Shown: positions 63,201 to 63,966, counted from the stretch's first letter. The stretch is DNA of 64,000 nt from Ctena decussata (GCA_963989385.1 OZ022512.1:30277899-30341898), one strand, 5' to 3'. Made by a program: numbers and translations. Notes: generated from the letters alone by a model not told the origin.

Positions 63201-63966
63201 ATTTCAGTCTGGGGGAAACACTGTACATATCACTGGCAGACTGGTCAAGGTAACTATCAGGAGGGTGTATAGCTAGAATACCTCGTTAATCACTGTGGCT
63301 CAGACTGGTTTATTGACAAGATAGATCTAGATTTTTGGGATTATCTTGGAAGGAGAAATGTAAGATGAATCTAGATTTTCAGGTCTGTTTCGGAAGAGAG
63401 ACAACCCTATCTTATAGGAGAATTAATTCTGTATATTTGCTATAACGGGTCTCATACCTTAACTCTTTCGGCGCCAATTTTTTCAGACGACAAATTTTCG
63501 TCTGCTCAAATCATCAGACGACAGATTTGTAATTGGAAATTTTAACAATCTAAAGACATTTTTCATAAAATCAGGCTTTTTAAGTTCATATTTGAATGGC
63601 AAACAGTGTAGATCCTGATCAGAGGGCTCTTTTAAGAGCCGGCTGATCTGGATATACGCTGTTTGCAAAGTCGCATTTTTGCGACTTTGGCGCCGAAAGA
63701 GTTAAAACTCATTTTCCTATTGTTTTTATAGCACATGCTGGAGACAAACAGAACTGAAGATCTGACCTTGAACTTGAGTCTAGTGTTTGCTCTGTCTCAC
63801 CTTGACCTTGAACACATCACACTTAGCTTGCTACTACATACACTTCCCAAACTGTTGTTATCCTCAGAGAAACAGGCTCTGCTCACAGACCCAAAAGGCT
63901 ATACCCTGGCTAAATACTGTGTTTTGGTAGTGAGTGCTGCACAGACTGCTAAAAGTGGGCAGAAAG
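9044..63966 (+). CDS. MED24: Mediator complex subunit 24 (MED24), 17 exons, 3' end outside window
   Basis: Spliced gene for a Mediator tail-region subunit. In known animals it sits with MED16 and MED23 and passes signals from activators to RNA polymerase II in the nucleus. I recognise it by residue-level similarity along the whole length to vertebrate MED24: W-R-E-R-W near the N terminus, an LHWLL (LXXLL-type) box in exon 4, KWAAFTFLK in exon 7, LRAEPTVTSILK in exon 10, AAAATGKL in exon 11, KWHE in exon 14, LQFYNER in exon 15 and KGWVD-RS in exon 16. The joined exons are 166, 83, 113, 221, 124, 160, 123, 128, 87, 100, 143, 121, 170, 100, 179, 232 and 235 nt, 828 codons plus one base. Vertebrate MED24 is about 990 residues, so some 150 C-terminal residues are missing here. 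The introns hold nearly all the mobile DNA of the window. Identity is firm; a few exon edges (exon 4 acceptor, 5'UTR) are inferred. Confidence 0.95.
9242..9541. mobile_element. MITE-H copy 1
   Basis: Ends CAGTGTTCTCCCCAGA and TCTGGGGAGATCCCTG are imperfect inverted repeats. Flanking AAATG/AAATA is a 5-bp duplication with one change. The interior is about 90% like copy 2 at 10974-11274 by eye. Confidence 0.75.
9774..10744. mobile_element. Helentron/HINE-like element F1, copy 1 (hosts MITE-B1)
   Basis: It starts TATACCACGCC and ends in the same diverged sequence as copy 2 (TTTGCAATGCATTTAT). The interior has tandem units with GATAATTTATGACAGAGTTA and TGAAACTT-like text. A MITE-B sits in it at 9809-9976. 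Noncoding; mobilised, if at all, by an outside enzyme. Confidence 0.6.
9809..9976. mobile_element. MITE-B copy 1 (palindrome)
   Basis: Ends CAGAGCTCTAGATA/TATCTAGAGCTCTG; the two halves are complementary through most of the length. An exact 6-bp duplication TGTTAT flanks it (9803-9808, 9977-9982). Confidence 0.85.
10840..10922 (+). CDS. MED24: MED24 exon 2
   Basis: Acceptor TTTCAG at 10834-10839 and donor GTAAGC at 10923. The split codon becomes GAG, followed by LLLGQALVGTHPNSLILTYL, which aligns with the ALLEQAMIG-NPLILSYLKY block of vertebrate MED24. 83 nt; ends in phase 0. Confidence 0.92.
10974..11274. mobile_element. MITE-H copy 2 inside MITE-A
   Basis: Same ends as copy 1. The host bases ATGAC are repeated on both sides, giving a 5-bp target duplication confirmed by the uninterrupted MITE-A sequence. 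Confidence 0.8.
11478..12277. mobile_element. Helentron/HINE-like element F1, copy 2, inside MITE-A
   Basis: 5' hairpin ATACCCCGCCAC with GTGACGGGGTAT, then a CCGT/CTGT-rich block, tandem units with GACAGAGTTATTGCCCTTG, a distal GTGGCGGGGTAT and an imperfect 3' hairpin. Removing it joins CATTTTGT to TGGTTTTG, exactly the MITE-A sequence, with no duplication: insertion between two T's. Confidence 0.75.
12640..12837. mobile_element. MITE-B copy 2
   Basis: Palindromic element with centre CTCGACGGTTCAGATGAG. Exact 6-bp duplication CTGTCA on both sides (12634-12639, 12838-12843). Confidence 0.85.
12911..13157. mobile_element. MITE-D copy 1, with duplicated inner hairpin
   Basis: Terminal inverted repeats TAGGGGAAAGTCGGGTAAC and GTTACCCGACTCTCCCCTA. 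The centre has AAAATCCTGATGAGACGG twice in tandem followed by its complement, and the CCAAACAGTG motif shared with MITE-C. A half copy lies at 48700-48840. Confidence 0.8.
13158..13636. other. Unassigned repeat-like stretch
   Basis: It has the style of the tandem interiors of F elements (for example GGCTTAAATTTTGCATGGAAC) and ends near 13590 in a GCAGCATGC hairpin followed by TTATTCTTGTT, but the 5' end was not found. Possibly a decayed F-type element. Confidence 0.3.
13637..13874. mobile_element. MITE-A copy A2
   Basis: TA before TGAGC and TA after GGCTCA. Both arms carry the CAGATCAGCCTGGGCATC hairpin. Confidence 0.88.
14004..14150 (+). mobile_element. SINE1 fragment
   Basis: tRNA-like head with CTGACTCAAGAGTCAGAGG and the body GATTCAAGAAGGACAGTTGT shared with the full copies at 56198 and 17415. 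Truncated at the 3' side by the next repeat. Confidence 0.75.
14151..14600. mobile_element. GATAGT-rich foldback element
   Basis: It begins TAGGGGTGTAACAGTACG, like many animal hAT ends, and is filled with GATAGT and its complement ACTATC on both sides of an unrelated centre. The right end is unclear. Confidence 0.45.
14617..14637. repeat. (AC)n microsatellite
   Basis: Short uninterrupted CA repeat. Confidence 0.9.
14753..14940. mobile_element. MITE-M copy 1
   Basis: Ends ACAGTGGACCCTCC and GAGGGTTGACTATA. A second copy at 33519-35220 is split by an F2 element, which makes this one useful as the empty-site reference. It ends about 52 bp before exon 3. Confidence 0.65.
14993..15105 (+). CDS. 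MED24: MED24 exon 3
   Basis: Acceptor TTCTGTAG before 14993 and donor GTAGGC at 15106. It encodes VISASGALRYIIDFEDYNRP and then a LLGLIDLAKDFV helix, matching the VLTAISKFDDF region of the family. 113 nt, ends two bases into an arginine or serine codon (phase 2). Confidence 0.9.
15523..17354. mobile_element. 1.8-kb DNA element with long TIRs and TA target
   Basis: CAGTACACGCAACGTGAAGA at the left is mirrored at the right end, and CGCGAGA-rich similarity continues inward for over 100 bp. TA flanks both sides. The interior shows no transposase; the open frame at 16981-17313 is just the right TIR read backward. The flanks at 15357-15522 and 17695-17954 look like halves of another, older element (CTCTCTACAACTGCC). 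Confidence 0.75.
17415..17682 (-). mobile_element. SINE1 full copy, reverse
   Basis: tRNA-derived head (anticodon-like CTCGTAAG; B box GGGTTCGAATCCCGG on the minus strand), conserved middle and CAAATCAACCAAC tail. Exact 12-bp target duplication AGCTGATAAGTA at 17403-17414 and 17683-17694 shows LINE-type insertion. Confidence 0.92.
17980..18216. mobile_element. MITE-A copy A3
   Basis: TGAGCCGCAATATGACAAAA at the left, GTGTCACGGCTCA at the right, double-hairpin interior. Confidence 0.85.
18407..18636. mobile_element. MITE-A copy A4 (diverged)
   Basis: Left TGAGCATCAATATGACAAAA, right GTGACAGCTCA. Older-looking copy, only 190 bp from A3. Confidence 0.8.
18637..19163. other. Intron sequence without recognised feature
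   Basis: No repeat family member or extra exon was recognised upstream of exon 4 apart from an open frame that overlaps the exon. Confidence 0.5.
19164..19384 (+). CDS. MED24: MED24 exon 4 (LXXLL box)
   Basis: It encodes SFSSWSDGGLSLCKTMQ and then NLLHWLLK, where LHWLL fits the LXXLL receptor-interaction pattern and is also present in vertebrate MED24. The acceptor is ambiguous: CTAG at 19160-19163 and TTCAG at 19165-19169 are six bases apart and both keep the frame, adding or removing two residues. I chose the first because it lies at a usual distance from a CTTAAC branch-like site. The donor GTAAGA is at 19385; 221 nt, phase 1 at the end. Confidence 0.88.
19435..20628. mobile_element. hAT-like element (hosts a reversed SINE2)
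   Basis: Ends CAGTGCTCCAGATA and TATCTGGAGCACTG are perfect 14-bp inverted repeats. TTGTGCA occurs on both sides (7 bp). No transposase domain recognised. SINE2 lies inside in reverse at about 19757-19932. It starts 50 bp after the exon 4 donor. Confidence 0.72.
19757..19932 (-). mobile_element. SINE2 copy, reverse
   Basis: Reversed 3' part ACATCCTTTTCAACAGTATT at the left and reversed head CCACTGAGCTACC at the right. Confidence 0.7.
20667..20894. mobile_element. MITE-A copy A5
   Basis: Left TTGATCCACAACATGACAAA, right GTTATGTTGTGTCACAGCAC; interior hairpins intact. Confidence 0.82.
20985..21275. mobile_element. MITE-J foldback repeats
   Basis: CTTTCCAAAACAACC at about 20992, and a tighter palindrome at 21188-21275 in which TCAAAGATCTAGATCC is mirrored by TAGATCTTTTGAGAT. 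Related pieces lie at 9700-9770, 27480-27745, 38950-39038 and 63318-63420. Confidence 0.5.
21632..22004. repeat. Diverged tandem duplication of about 190 bp
   Basis: Two units (about 21632-21820 and 21827-22004) share TTCAAATCAGGGAAGGTTA, GGAAAGGAGAAGAT and GATACATTGGGCTTCTAAC. No coding content supported. Confidence 0.7.
22106..22225. mobile_element. MITE-C fragment
   Basis: CATATTGAGAATTTAAAG with GAGGGCAAA and a GATCCAAATGAGATGG hairpin; it is the reverse of the core of copy C5 a few hundred bases downstream. Confidence 0.5.
22357..22540. mobile_element. MITE-C copy C5, TTAA-flanked, next to exon 5
   Basis: TTAA at 22353-22356 and 22541-22544. Ends CCCTTAAAGCGCC and GGCGCATTCAGGC are imperfect inverted repeats. 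Interior GGCAAACAGT hairpin and AAATTTTGTCGTCTGC are shared with C4 in reverse. It ends 28 bp before exon 5. Confidence 0.72.
22568..22691 (+). CDS. MED24: MED24 exon 5
   Basis: Acceptor TTATATAG and donor GTAAGT at 22692. It encodes ETYREVEQTELNV and then SQLSADAISSQIRQNVSESL, in the helical region between the LXXLL box and exon 6; the match to vertebrate sequence is weaker here but phase and splice sites agree. 124 nt, phase 1 in and phase 2 out. A TTAA-type MITE ends 28 bp before its first base. Confidence 0.87.
22799..24385. mobile_element. hAT-like element with exact 8-bp target duplication
   Basis: Ends CAGGGCTCGGGAAA and TTTTCCCGAGCCCTG; GTTACGTA is repeated exactly at 22791-22798 and 24386-24393. 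It carries a CRE-type GATGACGTCATC near the left end and no recognised transposase, so it is non-autonomous. It sits 107 bp after the exon 5 donor. Confidence 0.88.
24394..25560. other. Intron sequence without recognised feature
   Basis: An open frame of 126 codons at 24795-25175 shows no family resemblance and no splice support. Confidence 0.45.
25563..25878. mobile_element. MITE-A copy A6 with an extra arm
   Basis: TA on both sides (25561-25562, 25879-25880). Unlike other copies it contains the CAGATCAGCCTGGGCATC arm twice in direct orientation before the mirrored arm, making it about 80 bp longer. Confidence 0.9.
25943..26102 (+). CDS. MED24: MED24 exon 6
   Basis: Acceptor ACTTTCAG and donor GTAGGT at 26103. 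It encodes RVQDMLPHPDAVLEVTH, then TLVAIVTLEAVLNPTNDIQ, which lines up with the HAVILLEGTMNLTGETQ segment of vertebrate MED24. 160 nt, phase 2 in, phase 0 out. Confidence 0.92.
26240..26440. repeat. Repeat O, copy 1
   Basis: Shares CAAGACATAGGTATTCCTTT, TTTAGCTCTGTTTCATGAC and TTCCACAGAATT with pieces at about 56735-56900, 58640-58790 and 58830-58960. Ends not defined; unknown family. Confidence 0.5.
26728..26850 (+). CDS. MED24: MED24 exon 7
   Basis: Acceptor TTTGCAG and donor GTTTGT at 26851. It encodes 41 whole codons: CELFRACYMGFLDIKEA, a charged stretch, then RKWAAFTFLK, one of the best conserved blocks of the family (EELKWTAFTFLK in vertebrates). Confidence 0.94.
26851..27774. other. 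Intron sequence, with MITE-J fragments at 27480-27745
   Basis: The first 600 bp show nothing. The last part has repeated CCTAAAATCTAGA-type pieces in both directions, from the MITE-J family. Confidence 0.45.
27775..28124. mobile_element. MITE-I copy 1, ends 30 bp before exon 8
   Basis: Left ACCGTATTATTCCTACTAAA and right ATTAGGATAAATACG are inverted repeats, with ATGCCCC/GGGGCAT just inside and TA at each end. The interior holds the palindrome AAAGAATTTGCTCCTCTAGG and its complement. Confidence 0.72.
28154..28281 (+). CDS. MED24: MED24 exon 8
   Basis: Acceptor TTTCTAG and donor GTAAGA at 28282. It encodes MPQVLLKMQQLSPSHDLS followed by FDRLLGFPHMLDLADIKLN, matching the IPQVLVKLKK and FLLKLTPLLDKADQ segments. 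128 nt, phase 0 in, phase 2 out. An inverted-repeat element (MITE-I) ends about 30 bp upstream. Confidence 0.92.
28429..31388. mobile_element. Helentron/HINE-like element F2, copy 1 (long, with higher-order repeats)
   Basis: 5' hairpin TATGCCCCCAATTTC/GAAATTGTGGGGGCATA, a (CCGT/CTGT)n block, then about 2.8 kb of tandem units of roughly 163 bp (each with GAGTTATGCCCCTTTTTCG and AACCTTGTGAACAAAATATC). A longer text with ACATATAGTCAAGAACAATA recurs at about 29003, 29326, 29815 and 30308, so units group in threes (about 490 bp) or twos (about 327 bp). 3' end: distal GTTGGGGGCAT, hairpin GTGTTTCATAAACAC, ATTTTCTAGT. No open frame. Confidence 0.75.
31509..32090. mobile_element. MITE-I copy 2 (enlarged)
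   Basis: Begins TACTGTATAAATCCTATTAA and ends near GGGACATTTATTGGGAAAA. About 240 bp of unrelated sequence lies between the central palindrome and the right end. It directly abuts copy 3. Confidence 0.6.
32091..32437. mobile_element. MITE-I copy 3
   Basis: TACTGTATTAATCCTATTAA at the left is mirrored by GGCATTTATAAGGATTAATA at the right; central palindrome as in copy 1. Confidence 0.7.
32502..32680 (+). mobile_element. SINE1, 5'-truncated
   Basis: Starts in the conserved middle (CTGATTCAAGAAGGGCAGTT) and keeps the 3' tail. Flanks AATGAAGT/AATGAAAGT look like a slightly changed target duplication, as expected for a truncated retro-insertion. Confidence 0.78.
32906..33060. mobile_element. Short hAT-type MITE
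   Basis: CAGGGCTTGAAAATTC at the left and TTTTTCCAGCTCTAG at the right, with CACTCGTC/CCATGGCGAG text shared with the larger element at 60301-60986. No target duplication kept. Confidence 0.55.
33100..33337. mobile_element. MITE-C copy C1, ends 28 bp before exon 9
   Basis: TTAA at 33096-33099 and TTTA (mutated) at 33338-33341. Ends CCCATTAATGCCTAG and CTAGGCATGGATGGG. Interior GGCAAACAGTGCAGACCCAG hairpin. About 90% like C2 by eye. Confidence 0.82.
33365..33451 (+). CDS. MED24: MED24 exon 9
   Basis: Acceptor GTTTTCAG and donor GTAAGG at 33452. It encodes CDCLMYLLNECKKLNLLS, the counterpart of the cysteine-rich CNCDCTNFLLQECGKQGLLS block of vertebrate MED24. 87 nt, phase 2 on both sides. A TTAA-type MITE ends 28 bp upstream. 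Confidence 0.93.
33519..35220. mobile_element. MITE-M copy 2, split by an F2 element
   Basis: Left half 33519-33677 (ACAGTGGACCCTC) and right half 35202-35220 (GAGGGTTGACTGT). The uninterrupted copy at 14753 shows the join. Confidence 0.68.
33678..35201. mobile_element. Helentron/HINE-like element F2, copy 2
   Basis: Same 5' hairpin (TATGCCCCCAACTTC), (CCGT)n block, about 170-bp tandem units, distal GTTGGGGGCAT, 3' hairpin GTGTTTCATAAACAC and CTAGT end as copy 1. Inserted between two T's of MITE-M. Very like copy 3 at 43738. Confidence 0.8.
35449..35686. mobile_element. MITE-A copy A7
   Basis: Left TGACCCACGACACGAGAAAA, right GTGTCGTGGCTCA. Separated by only two bases from copy A8. Confidence 0.87.
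35689..35921. mobile_element. MITE-A copy A8
   Basis: Left TGAGCCGTGACACCACAAAA, right GTGTCGCGGCTCA, followed by TA-rich DNA. Head-to-tail with A7. Confidence 0.87.
35987..36157. mobile_element. MITE-A copy A9, 3'-truncated
   Basis: Starts TGAGCTGCAACTGAACAAAA and stops after GACTGGGCAGATTC, without the right end. Confidence 0.75.
36225..36495 (+). mobile_element. Possible SINE-like repeat with (CCAA)n tail
   Basis: Ends in ACCCAAAGCAACCAACC and more CCAA, similar to SINE1 tails. The body is GC-rich and unlike the other families; no second copy here. Confidence 0.35.
36617..36716 (+). CDS. MED24: MED24 exon 10
   Basis: Acceptor TTTTCAG and donor GTAATA at 36717. It encodes a polar linker and then PILILRAEPTVTSILK, nearly identical to the vertebrate QLILRAEPTVTNILK motif and the strongest family marker in the window. 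100 nt, phase 2 in, phase 0 out. Confidence 0.96.
36764..36966. mobile_element. MITE-B copy 3
   Basis: Near-perfect palindrome; centre GTCTCGACGAGAC. Flanks TATTAA/TATTGA are a 6-bp duplication with one change. It lies 48 bp after the exon 10 donor. Confidence 0.85.
36975..37140. mobile_element. MITE-I fragment
   Basis: AACACCCCTGCTCTAATTAA and GTCTACTCTTAAAG match parts of MITE-I in reverse. Confidence 0.4.
37611..37753 (+). CDS. MED24: MED24 exon 11
   Basis: Acceptor TTTGACAG and donor GTAAGT at 37754. It encodes TLDADYSKNQDALLTVL, then SFELILSAAAATGKLSSFAL, matching TMDADHSKSPEGLLGVL and LDLLLAAAAATGKLKSFA of vertebrates. 143 nt, phase 0 in, phase 2 out. Confidence 0.96.
37877..38948. 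mobile_element. Helentron/HINE-like element F3
   Basis: 5' hairpin TATGCCCCAGAAGG/CTTCGGGTGGCATA, (CCGT)n block, diverging tandem units of about 155 bp with TGAAACTTCACAGATAGATA and AAGGTCAAGGTCACA, distal CCTTCGGGGCAT, 3' hairpin GTTACACACTGTAAC and CTTGT end. Confidence 0.75.
38950..39038. mobile_element. MITE-J foldback piece
   Basis: CAATCTCAAAGATCCAGATG is mirrored by TAGATCTTTGGGATTG. Confidence 0.5.
39058..39252 (+). mobile_element. SINE2 copy
   Basis: Head TAATAGCTCAGTAGGTTG, body GGGTTCAATTGCATACAGC, end ACTAAAATACTGTTAAAATG. Diverged. Confidence 0.65.
39466..39851. mobile_element. MITE-K foldback element, split by a SINE2
   Basis: CTTCAGCATCAAGATGGTCG at the left is mirrored by GATCATCTTGATACTGAAG at the right; AAAACTCATATT-type sequence and CTCCCTTTT are also mirrored. 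The SINE sits near the centre. Confidence 0.65.
39560..39752 (+). mobile_element. SINE2 copy inside MITE-K
   Basis: Head CTGTAGCTCAGTGGGTTTAG and complete 3' end. TCTTTTGTAAAA and TCTTTGTAAAA flank it as a near-exact target duplication. Confidence 0.78.
40079..40256. mobile_element. MITE-G copy 2
   Basis: TGCATTAGAAGGGGACAACT at the left; AAATTGTCATTT arm and its complement AAATGACAATTTT at the right, ending AGTTATCCCC. It lies 140 bp before exon 12. Confidence 0.65.
40396..40516 (+). CDS. MED24: MED24 exon 12
   Basis: Acceptor ATTTCAG and donor GTATGG at 40517. It encodes VNDFAKTGSSDPGKTSQIRS, then LLFDVSFLMLCHVVQVYG, matching the vertebrate ALLFDISFLMLCHVAQTYG block almost residue for residue. 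121 nt, phase 2 in, phase 0 out. Confidence 0.96.
40710..41609. mobile_element. Helentron/HINE-like element F5
   Basis: 5' hairpin GTCCCCCGCCTTTTC/GAAAAGCGGAGGGACAT, CCGT/TCCGT block, about four tandem units of 190 bp (each with GGGTACCTTG and TTTGAAACTTCACAG), distal AAGGCGGGGGACAT, 3' hairpin AAATTCGTCGAATTT and GCTTGT end. Confidence 0.78.
41969..42197. mobile_element. MITE-A copy A10
   Basis: Left TGAGCTACGACATGACAAAA; right end changed (GTGTCATGGTTTA). Confidence 0.8.
42335..42570. mobile_element. MITE-A copy A11
   Basis: TA on both sides; left TGAGCCGCGACGCGAGAAAA, right GTGTCGCGGCTCA. Young-looking. Confidence 0.9.
42716..42948. mobile_element. MITE-A copy A12, ends 16 bp before exon 13
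   Basis: TA on both sides; left TGAGCCGTGACACAACAAAA, right ATGATGTGACTCA. Part of the first arm is replaced by TTTTCAATATAAAATATAT, a string also found just before A11, suggesting local exchange. Confidence 0.87.
42964..43133 (+). CDS. MED24: MED24 exon 13
   Basis: Acceptor ATATTTCAG and donor GTATCA at 43134. It encodes ECLDTFFVQWALRCLPEDGK and DSNKVDAILSAFTSGTEIN, aligned with FFETWMQTCMPEEGK and DSTKVESLVALLNNSSE. 170 nt, phase 0 in, phase 2 out. MITE-A copy A12 ends only 16 bp before the exon, so the pyrimidine tract is short and AT-rich. Confidence 0.93.
43274..43506. mobile_element. MITE-C copy C2
   Basis: Exact TTAA at 43270-43273 and 43507-43510; ends CCCATTAATGCC/GGCATTAATGGG. The best preserved copy of this family. 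TTAA duplications are typical of piggyBac and Kolobok-type transposases. Confidence 0.88.
43738..46318. mobile_element. Helentron/HINE-like element F2, copy 3 (hosts F4)
   Basis: Same ends as copies 1 and 2. An F4 element interrupts a tandem unit at 44300-45357; on either side the unit sequence continues without loss. Confidence 0.82.
44300..45357. mobile_element. Helentron/HINE-like element F4, nested in F2
   Basis: 5' hairpin TATACGCCCGTTTT/AAAACGGACATA, long (CCGT)n block, four diverging units with CCATAACT-AACCGTTTGGG and TGAAACTTCATAGCAATGTG, distal AAAACGGGCGTAT, 3' hairpin GCTTGCGAAGC and CCTTGT end. Removing it restores CCCCTTTTTCAACTTAGTGC exactly. Confidence 0.85.
46601..48695. mobile_element. 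Helentron/HINE-like element F6, copy 1, 3'-truncated
   Basis: 5' hairpin TAGCTCACCTGAGCC/GGCTCACAAGGTGAGCTA, (CCGT)n block, then six units of exactly 177 bp (starts near 46706, 46883, 47060, 47237, 47414, 47591), then units with AAGGTCAAGGTCACAGTGGC. It breaks off before the expected 3' hairpin, where MITE-D sequence begins. Confidence 0.72.
48700..48840. mobile_element. MITE-D half copy
   Basis: CTCATCAGGAGTTTCACTGTTTGGCC core and right end GTTACCCGACTCTCCC; the left half is missing at the junction with F6. Confidence 0.6.
49930..50138. mobile_element. MITE-C copy C3, decayed, reverse
   Basis: Contains GTGACCCTGATCAAAATG and ends GGTATTAATGGGTTAA, matching C2 in reverse; the far end is degraded. 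Confidence 0.55.
51013..53412. mobile_element. Helentron/HINE-like element F6, copy 2 (complete)
   Basis: 5' hairpin TAGCTCACCTGAGCC/GGCTCCGGGGGAGCTTA, (CCGT)n block, five units of about 450 bp (AACTTGGTATGTAGCATTGG; CAAGGTCAAATATGG; GGTCACATGACCAACATGGC), distal GCAGGTGAGCGA, 3' hairpin AGGGCCTCATGGCCCT and CTTGT end. Inserted into a 22-bp tandem repeat (TTTAAATATAGAGTTTAGTC), whose neighbouring copy shows the empty site. Confidence 0.85.
54401..54580. repeat. Tandem duplication of 90 bp across the F7/MITE-A junction
   Basis: Two copies of a 90-bp unit (54401-54490 and 54491-54580) that contains the F7 3' hairpin and the first bases of the MITE-A right end. It arose after F7 inserted. Confidence 0.9.
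54722..54854. mobile_element. MITE-A copy A14, 5'-truncated
   Basis: Starts in TTAGCTTAGACCCTTAGC and keeps the second arm and right end (CATGTCGCGGCTTA). Confidence 0.78.
54857..55060 (-). pseudogene. Non-LTR retrotransposon (LINE) 3' fragment, antisense
   Basis: On the minus strand 54866-55048 reads KGKRRRARQRKRWEDNIKEW, then TRMDFTSSTTAAEDSARWKQ, and ends PHQPCK shortly before a stop and a (TCTAG)n tail at 54858-54880. This basic, R/K-W-E-D-N-I motif is typical of the C terminus of LINE reverse-transcriptase proteins in many animals. Only the last 60 residues remain; it is 5'-truncated and ends about 23 bp before exon 14. Confidence 0.65.
55083..55182 (+). CDS. MED24: MED24 exon 14
   Basis: Acceptor TTTGCAG and donor GTAATG at 55183. 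It encodes SIAKWHEICINAPYAIQEVL and FAWEHGALSADSIK, matching KWHEACLSISAAILEILNAWENG of vertebrates. 100 nt, phase 2 in, phase 0 out. The intron before it is about 11.9 kb, filled with nested mobile elements. Confidence 0.94.
55183..55671. other. Intron with G-rich low-complexity repeats
   Basis: Long G runs near 55250-55265 and 55423-55450, and a diverged repeat GAGGTGGGGCTAGTGGA. Otherwise nothing recognised. Confidence 0.6.
55672..56125. mobile_element. Possible mobile element with AGCGAGCATC/GATGCTCGC ends
   Basis: TAGCGAGCATCACG at the left and CAGCGATGCTCGCCAATA at the right are short inverted repeats; GCCCGCTAGCCCGAAGGGCG gives a hairpin near the left end, reminiscent of F elements. 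A single copy in the window, so uncertain. Confidence 0.35.
56198..56476 (+). mobile_element. SINE1 full copy
   Basis: Reference copy. tRNA-derived head (A box GTAGCGCAATCGGTAG; B box GGGTTCGAATCCCGG), conserved middle GCTGATTCAAGAAGGGCAGT, tail CAAATCAACCAACCAACC. Exact 11-bp target duplication CATTAGAACCA at 56187-56197 and 56477-56487. The anticodon arm does not close into a normal 7-base loop, so it is not a working tRNA gene. Confidence 0.93.
56496..56722. mobile_element. MITE-P, large near-perfect palindrome
   Basis: AACAGGGGTCATATTTATAA at the left is mirrored by TTATAAATACAGCCCCTGTT at the right, and the arms pair almost throughout up to the centre GGAACAGTCTGAAAAGACTG. No open frame. 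Confidence 0.8.
56735..56900. repeat. Repeat O, copy 2
   Basis: GGAGACATAGGTATTACTTT, TTTTGTGACAATGCATTGAC and GACAGGTGAGACACC. Same text as at 26240, 58640 and 58830. Confidence 0.55.
56980..57220. mobile_element. MITE-A copy A15
   Basis: Left TGAGTTGTGACATGACAAAA; both arms present; right end diverged. Ends about 39 bp before exon 15. Confidence 0.8.
57259..57437 (+). CDS. MED24: MED24 exon 15
   Basis: Acceptor ATTTCAG and donor GTGAGT at 57438. It encodes KTRICSLPIVISAWLCSYLN through to TDSQMLQFYNER, where LQFYNER is identical in vertebrates. 179 nt, phase 0 in, phase 2 out. Its 3' end is repeated five times in the next 570 bp of intron. Confidence 0.95.
57438..58010 (+). repeat. Tandem array of the exon 15 3' end and its splice donor
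   Basis: Five further units of 111-114 bp, each resembling the last half of exon 15 (GAACTCACACACTCACTAGG, CAGTTTTACAATGAAAG) followed by GTGAG. GT donor positions: 57438 (real), 57552, 57666, 57780, 57891, 58004. A read-through from the real donor meets TGA at once, so the copies are not an extension of the exon in frame. Confidence 0.92.
58075..58245 (-). mobile_element. SINE5, tRNA-derived, reverse
   Basis: On the minus strand a tRNA-like head GGTAGTGTAGTGGATAACAC leads into GATCTATCCCCAGC and a TCAC-rich tail (GAGTGAGTGAGTGAAC on the plus strand). Confidence 0.6.
58380..58617. mobile_element. MITE-A copy A16
   Basis: Left TGAGCCGCAACATGTCAAAA, right GTGTTGCAGCTCA, double hairpin. Confidence 0.85.
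58640..58960. repeat. Repeat O, copies 3 and 4
   Basis: Two diverged units at about 58640-58790 and 58830-58960 with TTTAGCTCTGTTTTGTTACA or its variant. Confidence 0.5.
59019..59255. mobile_element. MITE-A copy A17
   Basis: Left GCCGCGACACAACAAAACC, right GCGTCGCGGCTCA; well preserved arms. Confidence 0.87.
59256..59772. other. Intron sequence, faint MITE-I similarity at about 59425-59480
   Basis: No exon. A short CTCTTGAAGGAAAGAAATTC recalls the MITE-I centre. Confidence 0.4.
59773..59869. mobile_element. MITE-L, short inverted-repeat element before exon 16
   Basis: TCCCAGCAGGCTGACAATAT is mirrored by CTGTCAGCTTGTTGGGA. The centre holds ATGTTGATTCAGTGTTGATT. Ends 34 bp before exon 16. 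Confidence 0.55.
59903..60134 (+). CDS. MED24: MED24 exon 16
   Basis: Acceptor TTTTTCAG and donor GTAACT at 60135. It encodes FHLMSIILQKMIHEILPPSK, a proline-rich linker, then KNVFTKGWVDIRSVYTLEYL and CGSDWFTDRLVK, matching KVLEKGWVDSRSIHIFDTLL and YWFCNNLIKE. 232 nt, phase 2 in, phase 0 out. Its last part is repeated in the following intron. Confidence 0.94.
60301..60986. mobile_element. hAT-type element inside the exon 16 array
   Basis: CAGGGCTGGAAAATTC at the left, AAAATTTCCAGCCCTG at the right; CTCGTCCTGCAGGACGAG palindrome inside. Same ends as the short element at 32906. Target duplication not preserved (GTAGC versus GTAACTAT). A 91-codon open frame at 60618-60893 has no recognised family. 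Confidence 0.7.
61266..63223. mobile_element. hAT-like element (CAGTGTTTCCCC ends), hosts MITE-R
   Basis: CAGTGTTTCCCC and GGGGGAAACACTG are inverted terminal repeats; TACATA flanks both sides. Interior without recognised transposase. Confidence 0.75.
62160..62611. mobile_element. MITE-R with CACCGAAAAGGAC repeats
   Basis: GGTCCTACTAAAGACAGAAA is mirrored at the right end. ACCGAAAAGGAC or its complement occurs about ten times, clustered at both ends. No clear target duplication. Confidence 0.75.
63318..63420. mobile_element. MITE-J piece
   Basis: TAGATCTAGATTTTTGGG and GAATCTAGATTTTCAGG with GGAAGG-type flanks, as in the other MITE-J copies. Confidence 0.4.
63463..63701. mobile_element. MITE-C copy C4, ends 31 bp before exon 17
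   Basis: Exact TTAA at 63459-63462 and 63702-63705; ends CTCTTTCGGCGCC/GGCGCCGAAAGAG are perfect inverted repeats. The interior has several CAGACGACAAATTT boxes and the GGCAAACAGTGTAGATCC hairpin. Best preserved member of the GGCGCC-ended subfamily. Confidence 0.88.
63732..63966 (+). CDS. MED24: MED24 exon 17 (last in window)
   Basis: Acceptor TTTTTATAG and donor GTTAGT at 63967. It encodes LSLVFALSHLDLEHITLSLL, LHTLPKLLLSSEKQALLTDP and GYTLAKYCVLVVSAAQTA, aligned with DMQQVTLVLLGHILPGLLTDSSKW and GTALAKLAVWCALS. LSLLL fits LXXLL, though it probably lies in a buried helix. 235 nt, phase 0 in, phase 1 out; the gene continues beyond the window. Confidence 0.92.

Larger units (their letters stand above)
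60135..63310 (+). repeat. Tandem array of the exon 16 3' end, split by two hAT-like elements
   Basis: About 80-bp units with TAGTGAATCTCTGTGGTTCA, TGGTTTACTGACAGACTAGT and the donor AAGGTAACTATCAGG. GT positions: 60135 (real), 60215, 60296, 61068 and 63250 (diverged). Inserts at 60301-60986 and 61266-63223 separate the last two units. Confidence 0.9.
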
